Below are positions 33,401 through 45,510 of a DNA stretch of 64,000 bases, in pieces. The notes under the pieces were generated by a model. That model saw nothing but the letters and a program-made list of their open reading frames with translations. It was not told the DNA's origin and made no database searches. The position numbers were made by a program, and so were the translations under genes. Position 1 is the stretch's first letter. Every line of letters begins with the position of its first letter. Origin of the DNA: Lithobates sylvaticus (Eukaryota > Chordata > Amphibia > Anura > Ranidae); contig CM053033.1 of the NCBI GenBank assembly GCA_028564925.1, positions 109,940,252-110,004,251 of the forward strand, given 5' to 3'.

Positions 33401-34045
33401 TAGTCCTTTAAATTAAAGTGTTAATAAAGGTACTGTTTTTTTTTTTTCCCTGGATTAAAAAAAAGATGATACAATTACTGCTCTGTATAACGGCATCTTC
33501 TGGAGTCTCCTGCCTGCACCTACTTCTTGTGGGTGCCCCCAAAATAAGTTGCATGCTATGAGGCACTTGTGTGGGAGCCCTACTGAGCCGGGCAATGGGC
33601 ATCCATAGACACAAACAGCGTGGCTTGGCAATGCCCTCTGCTCCCACTTCACAGGATTTCACTGACAGCAGCAAGCGAGAGCTGCAGAGAGGCACAGAGC
33701 TGAATTGCGATAGCACTCAGGTAAGTGTTTAGGGAGGGGTGGCAGGTAGGTATTAGAAGGTTCTTTTACCCTAATGCCAAGAATGCATTAAAACCCACAC
33801 TGCTCAGGTTAGCTGCTTGTTTTTGTCTAGGGTAGAGGAGAGTGGAGATATACTTGCTTAACCCTCTGATCCTCCTATAAAAAGACTGACCTGGTGCTCC
33901 AGTGATCTTGAATTGTGGATTGTTCCTGATGTGAGCAAGCCCCATAGACCCCTGGACAGTGGGGGAGCACCGTTTTCCCGGAGGAACGAAGGATCAAGTG
34001 AGCTGACCCATGCAGTACGGGCACAGCCCCATTGCATGGGAAAAC
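33401..34045. other. Intergenic, no recognised feature
   Basis: A T-run sits at about 33436-33449. Open frames here show no known domain. Confidence 0.4.
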
Positions 34046-34052
34046 TTTTTTT

Positions 34053-34187
34053 TTCTTTATCGTACATCATAGGACACAGAGCCTTAAGTATTTACTTAGT
34101 TGGTTATAGCTACCTTCAGGTGTTGACACTGGCACACCCAATACAGGAAGTTGACTCCCCTATATAACCTCTCCTCCTTGCAGGAGC
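34053..34187 (+). repeat. DIRS fossil 3 left terminal repeat
   Basis: Contains GTACATCATAGGACACAGAG, CTTAAGTATTTACTTAGT, and AACACCTGAAGGTAGC on the other strand. It matches the complement of 45341-45480 over more than 100 bases with few differences. Confidence 0.85.
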
Positions 34188-34671
34188 GCATCAGTTTTTT
34201 CGCCAGTGTCTAAAGGTGTTGGCATGAGTGAAGATGTGCCCTGCGGAGCTCCAGGAGGGATCCATGCTGGATTTAAAAAGCCTCCACAACCAGAGCCATC
34301 CCGCCACTGCGGCTCCAGGATGGTACCCAGGCCTTGCATAGAAGAACAAGGTTTTGCCTGTAACGCTCCTCTTTGAGGGCTGGACCCTAGGAACCAGGAC
34401 TCTTTTTGGTCTTGCTACATTACCTAAAGCTGTCCTGAGGGATGCAATACATGGTCCAAAGGAGTGGAACCCCTATTAAAAGGGCCCCAGTCTTTGAAGG
34501 TTTAACCACGCTGCCCGCCATGATGGGTAAAGTTTGGATCTGTCTGTTTACAGCAGTATCCTGCAGCAAGGAAAAGGTAAGAGGAAAGCATAGGAACTGC
34601 AAAGTCCACCTATGACTTTTCTTTTAATTACATTGTAAAATGCCTTAAAAACTCCTCTAGGGGGAGTTAGG

Positions 34672-34930
34672 CCCCTTTCACACGGACAGTCCGTCCAGGT
34701 CCGCCTGTCAGTTTTTTTAGGCGGACCTGAACGGACGCTCCATAGACCTCTATGGAGAGTCGGATGGCAGCGGTGACATGTCCGCTGACATCCGACCCGA
34801 AAAAGTGTGACAGAGGAAAAAGCTATTTTTCCATCCGTCATCGGATCGGGTGACGACGGACTCTACGGTCCGTCATCATCCGATCCCCCATAGGGGAGAG
34901 CGGTGCTCTGACAGGTCCGTCCCTGCACAG
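34672..34930. mobile_element. MITE fragment with CTTTCACACGGACAG end
   Basis: The left end GGCCCCTTTCACACGGACAG resembles the CTTTCACACTG end type at 22914. Internal inverted GGTCCGCCTG / GGCGGACCTG and GGATCGGGTGACGACGGA segments follow. I could not place the right end, so the boundary is approximate. Confidence 0.45.
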
Positions 34931-35692
34931 AGTGCAGAGACAGACCTGTCCTCTTCCTGCTCAGTCGTCGATCCCCCGCTCCCTCCGCTGTGCAGAGCGG
35001 GCTCCGTTTAAATCTGTGCTAATACAGCGTGTGTCTCAGCAGCTGGAGGGGGGGGGGGAGTCTCTTCTCCCCCCTAAATGGGGAAACTGAGTGAATAGGG
35101 ATACATGTTATGTTTAAACAAGCATAAATCTGATAAAACGGCTGTGTAAATCCCCTCCCCCGCCACCTGCCTCCCCTCTGAGGTGATTCTTGCTAAAGCA
35201 CAGGAAAGGGCGTGGTGTATAGACAATCAGGCTCACACCTGACAATGCTTAAAGCTGATACTCTGCAAACATGCAGTGTCTATCAGAGCAGCTGAAGCAA
35301 GGCTGCCACAGGACACAGAAGTGCTGGTGCACGTGAGGGGTTTACACAGGCATTTGCAGTACAGGAAAAAACGTATTGTTTAGCATTAGATCATTCTATG
35401 CTACCACTGTTTTTACTACTATTGTTCAAATAAATAGAACAGTTCTTGGAGTACCTTTTTGTTTTTTGTGCTTTGCACTATGGCTTCAAGGCTTACTACT
35501 AAGGCACCAAAACCACCCCCAGGCACTGGGAACTCCAGACATGCCTCCACATTGTCATCCTCGCCGGAGATACCTGACCTGGCAAGCCAGGATGAGTCAT
35601 TGAAAGCAATTGGTGGTGCACCTGCTTCTCACACGTCAGTCCCTGTGTACGTGACTGAAGATGCATTTTCCTCTGCCCTGCAGGGCTTAGAA

Positions 35693-37338
35693 TAAGGTGA
35701 CCAGATTTTTTAAATGAAATCCGGGGACATTTTTTTTTATTTACTAGTAATGGCAGCAATCAGCGACTCATAGCGGGACTGCGATATTGCGGTGGACAAA
35801 TCGGACACTAAGGCCGTGTACACATGACCGGTTTTCCCGTCGGAATAAACTTCCGAAGGTTCCAACAGAGTTCCGCTGAAACTGTCTTGACTACACACGA
35901 TGACGCCAAAGTCCAACCGTCTAGAACGCGGTGACGTTCAGTAGCCAATAGCTGCCGTCTCGTACTTGCTTCAGAGCATGCGCCGTTTTTGGTCAGTTGG
36001 AACAGCATACAGACGAGAGGTTTTCCCGATAGGAATTGGTTCTGTTGGAAATATTTAGAACATGTTCTATTTCTAGGTCTGTCAGAATTTTCAAAAAAAA
36101 GTCAGATGAGGCACACACACAATCGAAATAGCCGATGAAAAGATTCCGTCTGACTTTTTCTGTTGGACATTCCACTCGTGTGTAGGTGGCATTAGTGACA
36201 CTTTTGACACTTTGTGGGAACCAGTGACACTAATACAGTGATCAGTGCTAAAAAATATGTACTGTCACTGTACTAATGACACTGGCTGGGAAGGGGATAA
36301 CATCAAGGGCAATCAATGGGTTAAATGTGTGCCTAACAAGTGTTTTCTCACTAGGGGGAGGTGCTTTTACTAAGGGAAGACATGGATCCCTGTACCTGCT
36401 TTGCAGGAACACGGGATCAATGTCGTCCATACTGACAGAATGGTGAACTGCCTTGTTTACATAAGCAGACCTCTAGGCGAGTTCACCGGATCCGCTGATT
36501 GTCTCTGATACCCAGAAATGCAGGATCACCTATATAAGTGATCCTGCGCAGCACAACCACCCTGTAGCAGTAAATCTGCAATCAGGCGATCGGCAAATGG
36601 TTAAGATCATTAGCATTATGATAATTCACAGGAAGCAGGCACTCTATCATGGCTCTGGCTGGCTCTGTCACAGTGTGTCACATAACATGGCTGCTGGGTG
36701 CTGATTTTGTTAACTTATGACCAATAAGTGCCTGCTGCCTGTGAGTTATGATACCATCCATTATGCCAGAGAGACAGACACAGTGAAATGTAGTCTATTC
36801 ACAGATACCCCCAAAGCACACCTGTGTTGAAGCTTTGAAGACACCGGCAGCCCCACGATTGGATCTGCTTCCCCTCTTTACCTTGCTGCTGGACATCGTC
36901 AGGTGAGCTCAGCTGCCTCTCTCTGTCCGTCGCCGCCACCTGCCTCTCAGGTCTCACTCTCTGGGCCCCGGCTACTACTGGGTGGGGGGCGGAGAAAAAT
37001 GACTCTTCCGGGGAAGGCAAGGAGATAAGGAAGCAGGCGACTGGCTGGGATTTGAGCCAAGGCAGAACATGTGAGCGGAGCTGAATGGGCATGTGCCGGA
37101 AACTGAAGAAATAGTCCATTCGCTCTGACTAGCTCATCATCCTTTAGAAAGAGACACAGATAATGGAAAAAAAATACACCCCCCTAAGCTAGTAGGAGCG
37201 GGGGTGTATAATTCAGATTTATTTTTTTATTCTGAACTGTCTTTGAAAATTGCCCCAGCTCCTGTTAAAGTCAAAACCGGGGACAGTGTCCTCCAATCCG
37301 GGGACTGTCCCCTGAAACCGGGACATCTGGTCACCCTA
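35693..37338. mobile_element. hAT-type non-autonomous element with 8-bp duplication
   Basis: The ends read TAAGGTGACCAGAT and the complement of ATCTGGTCACCCTA. Subterminal CCGGGGACA and its complement lie close to each end. The duplication GCTTAGAA is exact at 35685-35692 and 37339-37346. It interrupts the gag-like region of DIRS fossil 3. Inside it are a further MITE-like unit (35811-36192) and sequence similar to the distal half of family C (about 36290-36605). Confidence 0.9.
35811..36192. mobile_element. MITE nested in the 35693 hAT element
   Basis: The ends GGCCGTGTACACATGACCGG and CACTCGTGTGTAGGTGGCAT are imperfect inverted repeats flanked by TAA and TTA-like bases. Internal TCCGTCTGACTTTTTC-like and inverted GTCGGAATAAAC-like segments support a hairpin element. 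The superfamily is uncertain (Harbinger-like flanks). Confidence 0.55.
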
Positions 37339-38717
37339 GCTTAGAAGGAAGATTAGCTGCTTTAAGCGCATCCTCCATTAAAGAGGATAAGAAGCGTGCT
37401 AGATCACTCTCTCCCACTTTAAACCCCTTACCAGGGGAACAGTGGGGACAGGATGAGGTATTACCCTCAAACGATCGGGAAAAACAGACCGATTATTCCT
37501 CTGCTGAGGAAACGGCTGATGTTCCAGCTTTACAATTTAAGGTCAAACCCTTACGGACATGGTGCGCTCCACTTTCATGCTACCCCTAAACAGTCAGCTG
37601 AAAGTCTGGTTTCTTCTTTGGGTTCTTTGAAACCTTCATAACCAGTGCACGCGTTCCTGTCCACTAGGGATGAGCCGAACACCCCCGGGTTCGGTTCGCA
37701 CCAGAACCTGCGAACGGACCGAAAGTTTGCGTGAACGTTAGAACCCTATTACTTACAATTGATGTGAACGTTCGAAATCTAAAGTGCTAATTATAACGGC
37801 CAATATGCATGTTATTGTCATAAAAAAGGTTTGGGGACCCGGGTCCTGCCCCAGGGGACATGTATCAATGCAAAAAGAAGTTAAAAATGGACGTTTTTTC
37901 TGGAGCAGTCATTTTAATGATGCATGAAGTGAAAAAAAAGTCAAATATTCCTTTAAATATGGTACCTGGGGGGTGTCTAAAGTATGCCTGTGAAGTGGCA
38001 TGTGTTTCCTGTGTTTAGAACTGTCCCTGCACAAAATGACATTTGTAAAGGAAAAAAAGAAGCCATTTAAAACTGCTTGCGGCTTTAATGTCATGTCTAG
38101 TCCTGGCAATATGGATGAAAATCTTTGAGAAAAATGGCATGGCTACCCCATCACCCCCCCCCCCCCACCCCAGCCCATTACCAGCCCCTTTGGGTCTTGT
38201 ATGGATATTAAGGGGAACCCTGTACCCAAAATAAAACCCTATACCTACAACCCTATATACTCTGAACAGAAGTATACAGGCGTGCAAACAAGACAGGGAC
38301 TGTAGGTTTGTTCTTAAGTAGAATCTGTTTGTAATTTTGAACAGGTACATTTTTAAGTGTAGCTCCATCCAAAAAAATTAATTTTTACGCTTTTTGGAGA
38401 ACATAGGGAAGGGTTATCACCCTGTAACATTTGTTTTGCTGTCTGTGCACCTGTTCAGAACATTTCACCTCACATTCCGTCCCAATGACAAATGTTTTTG
38501 GAAAAGTGGGTTTTTTATTGAAACAAAGATTGGTGATAAAGCATCAGTACAGAGGAGATACCTTTTTTCCCAAATTAAATCTAACAGGATAGAATTTCCC
38601 TTCCTAGGGGTAGATTTCCTCTCACTTCCTGTTTTCTCCTTCCGTTTGCAAGTAGGATGTTTGAAAGTAGGGGCCTGCCGTATATACTCTGCAGAATTTG
38701 CCCCATTAGATGTTGGT

Positions 38718-39290
38718 GTTGCCACAACACTGTAAGCCCTCACAGCTACTCTTGGTGGGCACTGGAACGCCCTGCTGTGAACTATTATATCAGGAATTGT
38801 AATTACATGCCATTGTTGAACAGTGGTAGGAAAAATTGGGCCTTTGGTGGTGGTGCTGGTGCTACAACACTGTAAGCCCTCAGTTACTCTTGGGTGCAGG
38901 AATGGGCCCTGCTGTGAATTATTAGATCAAGAATTGTAATTGCATGCACCTGTTGAACAGGGGCAGAAAAATTGGGCCTATGGTGGTGGTGGATGGTGTT
39001 GCCACAACACTGTAAGCCCTCACAGTTACTCTTGGTAGGCGCAGGAATGGGCCCTGCTGTGAATTATTAGATCAAGATTTGTAATTACACGCCCCTGTTA
39101 AACAGGGCCTGAAAAATTGGGCCTTAGGCACTGGTGCTGGTGCCACAACACTGCAACCCCTCACAGATACTGTACTTGGAGCACAGCAATGAGACCTGTT
39201 GCAAAGCATTGCATAAAAAATTGTAATTACAGCCCCTGTTAAACAGGGGCTGAAAAATTGGGCCTTAGCCACTGGTGGTGGCACCCAGAA
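38718..39290. repeat. Four tandem copies of a ~138-bp unit inside the hAT element
   Basis: The anchor CACAACACTGTAAGCCCTCA recurs with small changes at about 38723, 38863, 39002 and 39144, each followed by GTTACTCTTGG-, GAATGGGCCCTGCTGTGAAT- and AAAAATTGGGCCT-like segments. Units differ by up to about 15 percent by eye, so the duplication is older than very recent. Confidence 0.8.
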
Positions 39291-39496
39291 ACAAAAATGT
39301 TCTTCCAAGCCATCATCAGGATCATTGAGAAGGAAGAGGATAGTCAGTCAACATAACAGGACAGTCACTCAGCATCAGCATAGGTAGTCTTGAAGGGATG
39401 TGACATTTCAAAATAAATTATTCTGTTAAATCAGCTTCAGGTGCCTGGTAGCTGGTGGTGATCCAAGACTGATTCATCTTTATGAAGGTCAGTCGA

Positions 39497-42400
39497 TCAA
39501 CTGAGTCGGTGGACAGGCGCACCCTGTGATCGGTGACAGCCTCCAGCAGCACTGAATGTGAGTTCCGAAAGAACGCTGGATGCAGGACAGGCCAGTAGCT
39601 CAATTGAATACTGTGCAAGCTCTGGCCAGTGATCCATCCTCAAGACCCAGTAAGCCAGAGGATTTTCGGTGGGAAAGGTGTCCAAGTCTGACCTTGCCCC
39701 TAGGTATTCCTGCACCATGTATATCAGACGCTGGCGATGGTTGCTGGAACCGATCATACCTTGGGGCTGCGGACTAAAAAATTGTCTGAATGCATCGGTC
39801 AGACGTCCACCTTCCCCACCGCTCCTTCTGCTACTGACCGAAGCCTCAGCAACTCGCCATCCAGGACCAGGAGTTTGTAACCTCCCAGTCTCTGGGAACG
39901 CATTGCACAGACCTTTCTGCAAGGCCTCCCAGAGATGTCTCATCCTCTGCTCCCTCTGCGACGGCAAGATAAGGTCCGCAACCTTACCCTTGTACCGTGG
40001 ATCAAGGAGAGTGGCCAGCCAGTAATGGTCCCTCTCCTTGATCCGAAGAATACGAGGATCCTTCCGCAGGCTTTGCAGGATCAGGGAGGCCATGCAACGT
40101 AAGTTAGCTGAGGCATTCGGTCCGGAGTCTTCTGAGTCACTGAGGACGACATGATCCGCAGCCACGTACAAGTCCACCGGTTTCTTGGGACTGTAAAAGA
40201 CCCTAAAAGACTACTGCTGCTGATGCTGAGTGCCAGGCTCCACCTCCATGCTGACACAATCCTCCTCCTCCTCATCCTCTTCCTGTGTGAAGGGTGGGAG
40301 AGAAGGAACACTGTCTGGATAAAGGGGGCCTTGAGATGCAAGGAAGTCCTCCTCTTCCTGCCTCTGTTCTGCCTCAAGTGCCCTGTCCATTATTCCACGC
40401 AGCATATGCTCCAACAGGTGGACAAGAGGTACAGTGTCACTGATGCATGCACTGTCACTGCTCACCATCCTCCTGGCCTCCTCAAATGGTGACAGGACAG
40501 TGCATGCATCCCTGATCATGCTCCACTGGCGTGGTGAAAAAAATCCGAGCTCCCCTGACCTTGTCCTGGTGCCGTAGTCGCACAGGTACTCATTGATGCC
40601 CCTCTGCTGCATGTGCAGTCGCTGCAGCATGGCCAACGTTCCACCTGGTGGGCATGTCACATATAAGGCGGTTCTTGGGCAGGTTCAACTTCTTTTGCAG
40701 CTCAGCCAGCCGAGCACTGGCATTATATGATCGGCGGAAATGCACACAGAATTTCCTGGCCTGGGTACCTTCCCAAGAACCGCTGCACAACCAGGTTAAG
40801 GACGTGAGACATACAGAGCACATGGGTCAGCTGTCCCTGTCGCAGGGCAGGGAGGAGGTTGGTGCCATTGTCACAAACCACCATTCCTGGCTTAAGCTGA
40901 AGTGTCGTCAACCACCTCTCGGCCTGCCCCTGCAGAGCTGACAGAACCTCTGCCCCAGTGTGGCTCCTGTCCCCCAAACACACCAGCGCAAGCACGGCAT
41001 GGCATCTTTTTGCTTGCGTAGCCCCTTGGACGCCTACGGAGAACCACTGGTTCCGAGGACAGAGCACTCGAAGAGGCCATGGAGGAAGAAGAGGAGGAGG
41101 AGGAGGGGTGGAGGAGAGAGGTGTGTGTCACAACCAGTAGTAGCATTTTGGTGGCGGAACAACCTCCAACACTACTGCACCTTGTCCTGCATCCTTCCCA
41201 GCTGCCAAAAGAGTGACCCAATGGGCCGTGAAAGATAGGTAACGTCCCTGTCCATGCCTGCTGGACCATGAGTCAACGGTAATATGCACCTTACTGCTGA
41301 CCGCCCTGTCCAGCATAGCCAAGACATTGCCTTCCACATGCCGGTAGAGAGTCGGAATCGCCTTCCATGAGAAAAAGTGGCGTTTGGGAACCTGCCACTG
41401 AGGAACCGCACATTGCACAAACTCACGGAAGGGGGCCGAGTCTACCAGCTGAAAAGGCAGCAGTTTAGCCAAGCTAGCATTCAACCGCTGGGCATGTGGA
41501 TGGCTGGGAGTGAACTTCTTTTGACGGTCCAGCAGCTGGGGCAGGGAAATTTGCCTGGTACAATCGGATGTCGGTGTACTGCTAGCAGAGTGCCCGCAAG
41601 TACTTGGCTGTGACGCACCTAATTCTACACCTTCATTCCTCTCAGTGCAGCTTTCAGAGAGGACTGAAGGTTAAGTGGGGTTGGAGATCCCAGCTGATGA
41701 GGAGCAAGGAGAGGTCCGCTTTGTTCTTTGGTGTGGGTCTTTAAGGTGCGCTTGCCAACGAGCTGCATGGCAGGTCAACATATGTCTGGTCATGCTTGAG
41801 GTGCCCAAGCGGCTGATGTTTTGGCCACGCGAGATACGCTTGAGACATATGTTGCAAAAAGCAGGGGTGCGATCTGATGCACTCGTCTCAAAAAAGGCCC
41901 ACACCAAAGAACTTTTGTAATAACGCGCAGAGGCCGCGCCCTGCACAGGCAGAGCTCTGCGGTGTGATTCAGTTGGTGTGCTGTCCACCCACGTGGAGTC
42001 AGTGACCTCATCATCCCCTCCCTCTTCACCACTGGAGCAAACCTGGAAGTAAGCTGCAGCTGGTGGAACATGACTGCCAGATTGCTGTCCTTGAGCATCC
42101 CCTCTCTCTGCGCTCTCGCTACTGCCTTCCTCTAGCTGGGTATCATCATCGGAGCCTTCAAAACGCTGGGCATCCTCCTGGAGCATGTACCCAACACCGT
42201 GCTCAAACAGTTCGGGGGACTCCTCAGGAGGACATGGTGGGTCTAGGGAAGGGGTGACTGAGTACGCGTTGGCAGCTGCTTTGCCAGTACCCTGAGCCTG
42301 GGTGAGAGAGGATGAGGAGGGCTTGGTCATCCACTCTACCAAGCCTTCGGCATGATGTGGCTCAACATGTCCAGCTGCCGAAAATAAGGACAAGCGTGTC

Positions 42401-42597
42401 CCATGGCCACATGCTGATGACGATGCACCGCGTCCACGACCAGCACTGTTGTCTCTAGACACAGAGCCTGTTTGCCCTGTTTTCTTGGCTCGTGACTGCC
42501 TCTCCTTGTTGGCCTTCCAGACATTGTAATGGCCTGCAGGGAGATGGTAAAAACAGCTATTGGGTAGTGTATATTGTGCTGGAGTCACACAACACAC
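39497..42597 (-). pseudogene. hAT transposase with N-terminal BED zinc finger (broken)
   Basis: The N-terminal 308-residue frame (41671-42597) is acidic and low-complexity, then carries a BED-type zinc finger (VWAFFETSASDRTPAFCNIC, then SSMTRHMLTCH, near residues 235-285). The catalytic part continues in the same frame past single stop codons at 41671-41673 and 41128-41130. It includes VHITVDSWSSRHGQGRYLSF (first catalytic Asp region), VVCDNGTNLLPAL with CMSHVLNLVVQRFLG (second Asp and CxxH), then, after two frame changes between about 40830 and 40590, an RNase H insertion-domain region. It ends with the hAT dimerisation block NPLAYWVLRMDHWPELAQYS and ACPASSVLSELTFSAAGG. About five lesions in total. 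The closest named relatives are ZBED-like hAT proteins. Confidence 0.88.
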
Positions 42598-42854
42598 ACA
42601 CTAAATCCTGCAGATGGCTGGATTAATGGAGAAGTGCACAAAATGGTAGATACAGGTGCAGGTTTATACTGTGCTGTGCTGGCTGGACTCAAACAGCACA
42701 CACAAATCTGGCGCAGTGCATTGCGGGCCGTTCGCATCACACAAATTTAATGCGAACGGCCCCCAGAGTTCTGGAATCGACGAGCAGACGAACGGCCGAT
42801 GTGCGCTTCGAACATGGGTTCGAATCGAACACCGGGTCCATCCCTACTGTCCAC

Positions 42855-43572
42855 ACATTGCTAGAGAAGCTTATTTATACCGAATGGAATCATCCGGATA
42901 AGCGTTTTCTCAGTTCTCTATCCCATGGAAGAAAAAAACATTTCTTTCCCTTCCTTAGCAGGTATTGTGGCTCAGCCTGCAATTGCAGCCATAGGCATCT
43001 GTCACTCCTTAAATGACTAGTTCACAGATGCTCTTAACGAGCCCCCTGCACAACAGGCCCGTGAGTTGGCCGAATTACCAAAAGCATTATGTTTTGCCAT
43101 AGATGCTAAGAAAGATTCTATTCACCAGGCGTCTCGCCTGGCCCTTGTGTTTAAGTACACATGCGTAGGACCCTTTGGCTAAAGGGTTGGTCTGCCGCTT
43201 CTGTCTAGTTTCCCATTTCATGGGGAGCGACTATTTGGCGATGATTTGAATAAATGCATCCGGACAATTTCCAGTGGAAAGAGGACTCTTTTGCCAGTCA
43301 AAAGAAAGTATAAAGGTCCTTCATTAAAATAGACTTTCTCTCCTGCGCCAAGCGCATCCGCCTCTAGGCAGTGGCGATGGCTTCCACCATCAGATTCCAG
43401 AGGAAAATCGCATGGTCAGGTTCAAAGAAAGACCTGGAGCCGCAAAACTGCAAAGCAGAATATTAAAACCTCTTCATGGAGACACATCTCTCCTCAACAA
43501 GGTGGGGGGAAGACTTCTGCATTGCACAGAAGTCTGGCAAATGGAAACTCAGGACAGATGGGCTCTCCACAT
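42855..43572 (+). other. Continuation of the DIRS fossil 3 gag-like region
   Basis: Sequence flanking the hAT insertion on the right resumes the gag-like part of the DIRS element. No separate gene is present. Confidence 0.6.
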
Positions 43573-43714
43573 GCGCTGTAGACAACGTTGTAAAACTTTT
43601 TGGCAAATATCTCCTAAACCGTGTAGGTTTAGGAGATATTTATTGTACCTACAGGTAAGCCTTAATCTAGGCTTACCTGTAGGTGCAAGTTGTAATGTAG
43701 GGTATACAACCACT
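43573..43714. mobile_element. Family B MITE fragment inside DIRS fossil 3
   Basis: Carries TTTAGGAGATATTTATTGTA and a hairpin (AGGTAAGCCTTAATCTAGGCTTACCT, read as two arms) also seen at 8451-8846, and ends ACAACCACT before TTAA (43715-43718). I could not place the left boundary exactly. Confidence 0.6.
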
Positions 43715-45164
43715 TTAAGGCAAAGCATACGCATTACAACCAGTTACCAGGAAAGTTTGGTTGGATCCTCAACCTAGAGAAGTCTTCCTTAAAACCCAGT
43801 AAGAAGGCTGGATTACTTGGGCCTGATCATAGATACAGCCCAGAAAAGGATGTTTCTGCCTCCAGCAAAGATCAGCTCCATACAAGAGCTGGTTCGGATG
43901 GTCAGGTCAAAAGCAAATCCTTCAATTCGCCTTTGCATGAGGTTGTTAGGAAAGATGGTAGCTTCATTCGAAGCAGTCCCCTATGCCCAGTTCCATTCAA
44001 GACTGTTACAAAACAGAATCCTCTCTGCTTGGAACAAACGATCGTAAAAATGTCAGTGGAGGGTCCTTGGCCTCTCCCACTAAGGCCAGACTTGCTCTCG
44101 CAGGGGGCGATATTCCATCCTACTTTACGAGCGCAAAATTTAACGGCTTGGCTATTGAAACCCACATTCTGAAGAAGTGTGGGCTTTCCAGGTCTGTTAT
44201 CTCAACTTTAATCAATGCAAGGAAACCAGTTCCCAGAGCTGTATATTATAGAGTTTGGAAAGCTTACGTTTTCTGGTGTGAATCCAAGGGTTGGTACCCT
44301 TCAGATGAAGTTGGCCCTATCGGTTTTATTTCAAAGACCGCTTGCTACGCATTCTTTTAGTCTGGGGTTTTATGCAAGGGGTGATGCAGATTAATCCGCC
44401 AGTTAAATCACCTTTAACCCCTTGGGACTTGAATTTAGTTTTGTCAGTGTTACAAAAAACGCAATTTGAACCATTACAGCATGTTCCCTTAGTCCTGACT
44501 AGGAAGCTGATATTTTTGGTTGCTATATCCTCAGCAAGGAGTGTTTCAGAATTGGCTGCTCTTTCTTGTAAAGACCCTAATTTGATTATTCATGAGGACT
44601 GAGTGGTGTTATGCCCTCGTCTAGGCTTTTTGTCAAAAGTGGTTTCAGGCTTTCATCTGAATGAAGATATTGTCCTACCGTTTTTCCCAAAACCATGTTC
44701 CAAGGAAGAAAAGTCATTACATTGTCTTGATGTAGTGAGAGTAGTGAAAATCTATTTAAAGAAAACTGCTCAGATTCGTAAGACTGATGTCTTATTTATT
44801 CTGCCAGAGGGTCCTAAGAAATGACAGGCAGCGTCAAAATCCACTGTTGCTAAGTGGATTCGGCAAGTTATAATTCAAATTTATGATTTAAGGGGTAAGA
44901 TTCTCCCTATTCAAGTTAAGGCGCACTCTACCAGAGTGGTTAGTGCTTCTTGGGCAGTGTGTCACCAGGCCTCCTTTGCTCAGATCTGCAAGGCCTCAAC
45001 TTGGTCTTCGGTCCATACATTCACTGAATTTTATCAAGTGGATGTAAGAAGGAATAAGGATATCGCCTTCGGGCGCAGTGTGCTGCAGGCAGCAGTAGAA
45101 GTCCTCAAGGTCCGGGGGTGCCCTACGGGTTGTGTCTCCCTCCCCTCAAGTAGTATTGCTATGG

Positions 45165-45310
45165 GGCGCCCCACTAAGTAAATACTTAAGGCTCTGTGTC
45201 CTGTGATGTACGATAAAGAAAATAGGATTTTTAAAACAGCTTACCTGTAAAATCCTTTTCTTGGGGTACATCATAGGACACAGAGGTCCTGCCCCTCTTT
45301 TTTATGTGGT
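45165..45310. repeat. DIRS fossil 3 internal complementary region
   Basis: The first half (ACTTAAGGCTCTGTGTCCTG, GATGTACGATAAAG) is the complement of the left terminal repeat start. The second half (CAGCTTACCTGTAAAATCC, GGTACATCATAGGACACAG) is the complement of the right terminal repeat end. This joint complement of both ends is the diagnostic feature thought to allow DIRS elements to circularise during replication. Confidence 0.85.
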
Positions 45311-45340
45311 GTAAGTATATTGCTTGGCTACAAAAACTGA

Positions 45341-45500
45341 TGTGCTCCTGGAAGGAGGGGTTATTTAGGGGAGTCAACTTCCTGTATTGGGTGTGCCAGT
45401 GTCAACAACTGAAGGTAGCTATAACCGACTAAGTAAATACTTAAGGCTCTGTGCCCCTTGATGTACTCCTAGAAAAGGATTTTACAGGTAAGCTGTTTTA
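45341..45500 (-). repeat. DIRS fossil 3 right terminal repeat (inverted)
   Basis: Inverted relative to 34053-34187, sharing GGAGTCAACTTCCTGTATTG and AAATACTTAAGGCTCTGTG, with an extension GGATTTTACAGGTAAGCTG that is complementary to the internal region. Confidence 0.85.
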
Positions 45501-45510
45501 AATATCCTAT

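Larger units (their letters stand above)
37665..42846 (-). mobile_element. hAT DNA transposon (BED-finger type), 5.2 kb
   Basis: The terminal repeat TAGGGATG is matched by CATCCCTA at the other end. The 8-bp duplication CTGTCCAC is perfect at 37657-37664 and 42847-42854, which proves the boundaries. The ends also share CGAAC/GTTCG-rich subterminal motifs (GGTTCGGTTCGCACC, GTTCGAATCGAACACC). A transposase reads on the minus strand from 42597 to 39497. A tandem repeat (about 38718-39290) occupies the 3' untranslated side. The element interrupts the gag-like region of DIRS fossil 3 and, given the intact duplication, is younger than it. Confidence 0.93.
34046..45510 (+). mobile_element. DIRS-type retroelement fossil 3 with both termini (broken)
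   Basis: The element shows the full DIRS outline: a left terminal repeat, an untranslated leader, a gag-like region (about 35480-37650 and 42855-43560, split by insertions), a reverse transcriptase/RNase H portion (about 43720-44045), a tyrosine-recombinase region (about 44090-45110, ending WSSVHTFTEFYQVDV), the internal complementary region, and an inverted right terminal repeat. It has been hit by at least four later insertions: a MITE fragment near 34672, a hAT MITE at 35693, a hAT transposon at 37665 and a small MITE near 43573. It is broken, with roughly ten breaks besides the insertions. Without the insertions it would be about 4-5 kb. The number of nested insertions suggests it is not recent. 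Confidence 0.85.
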
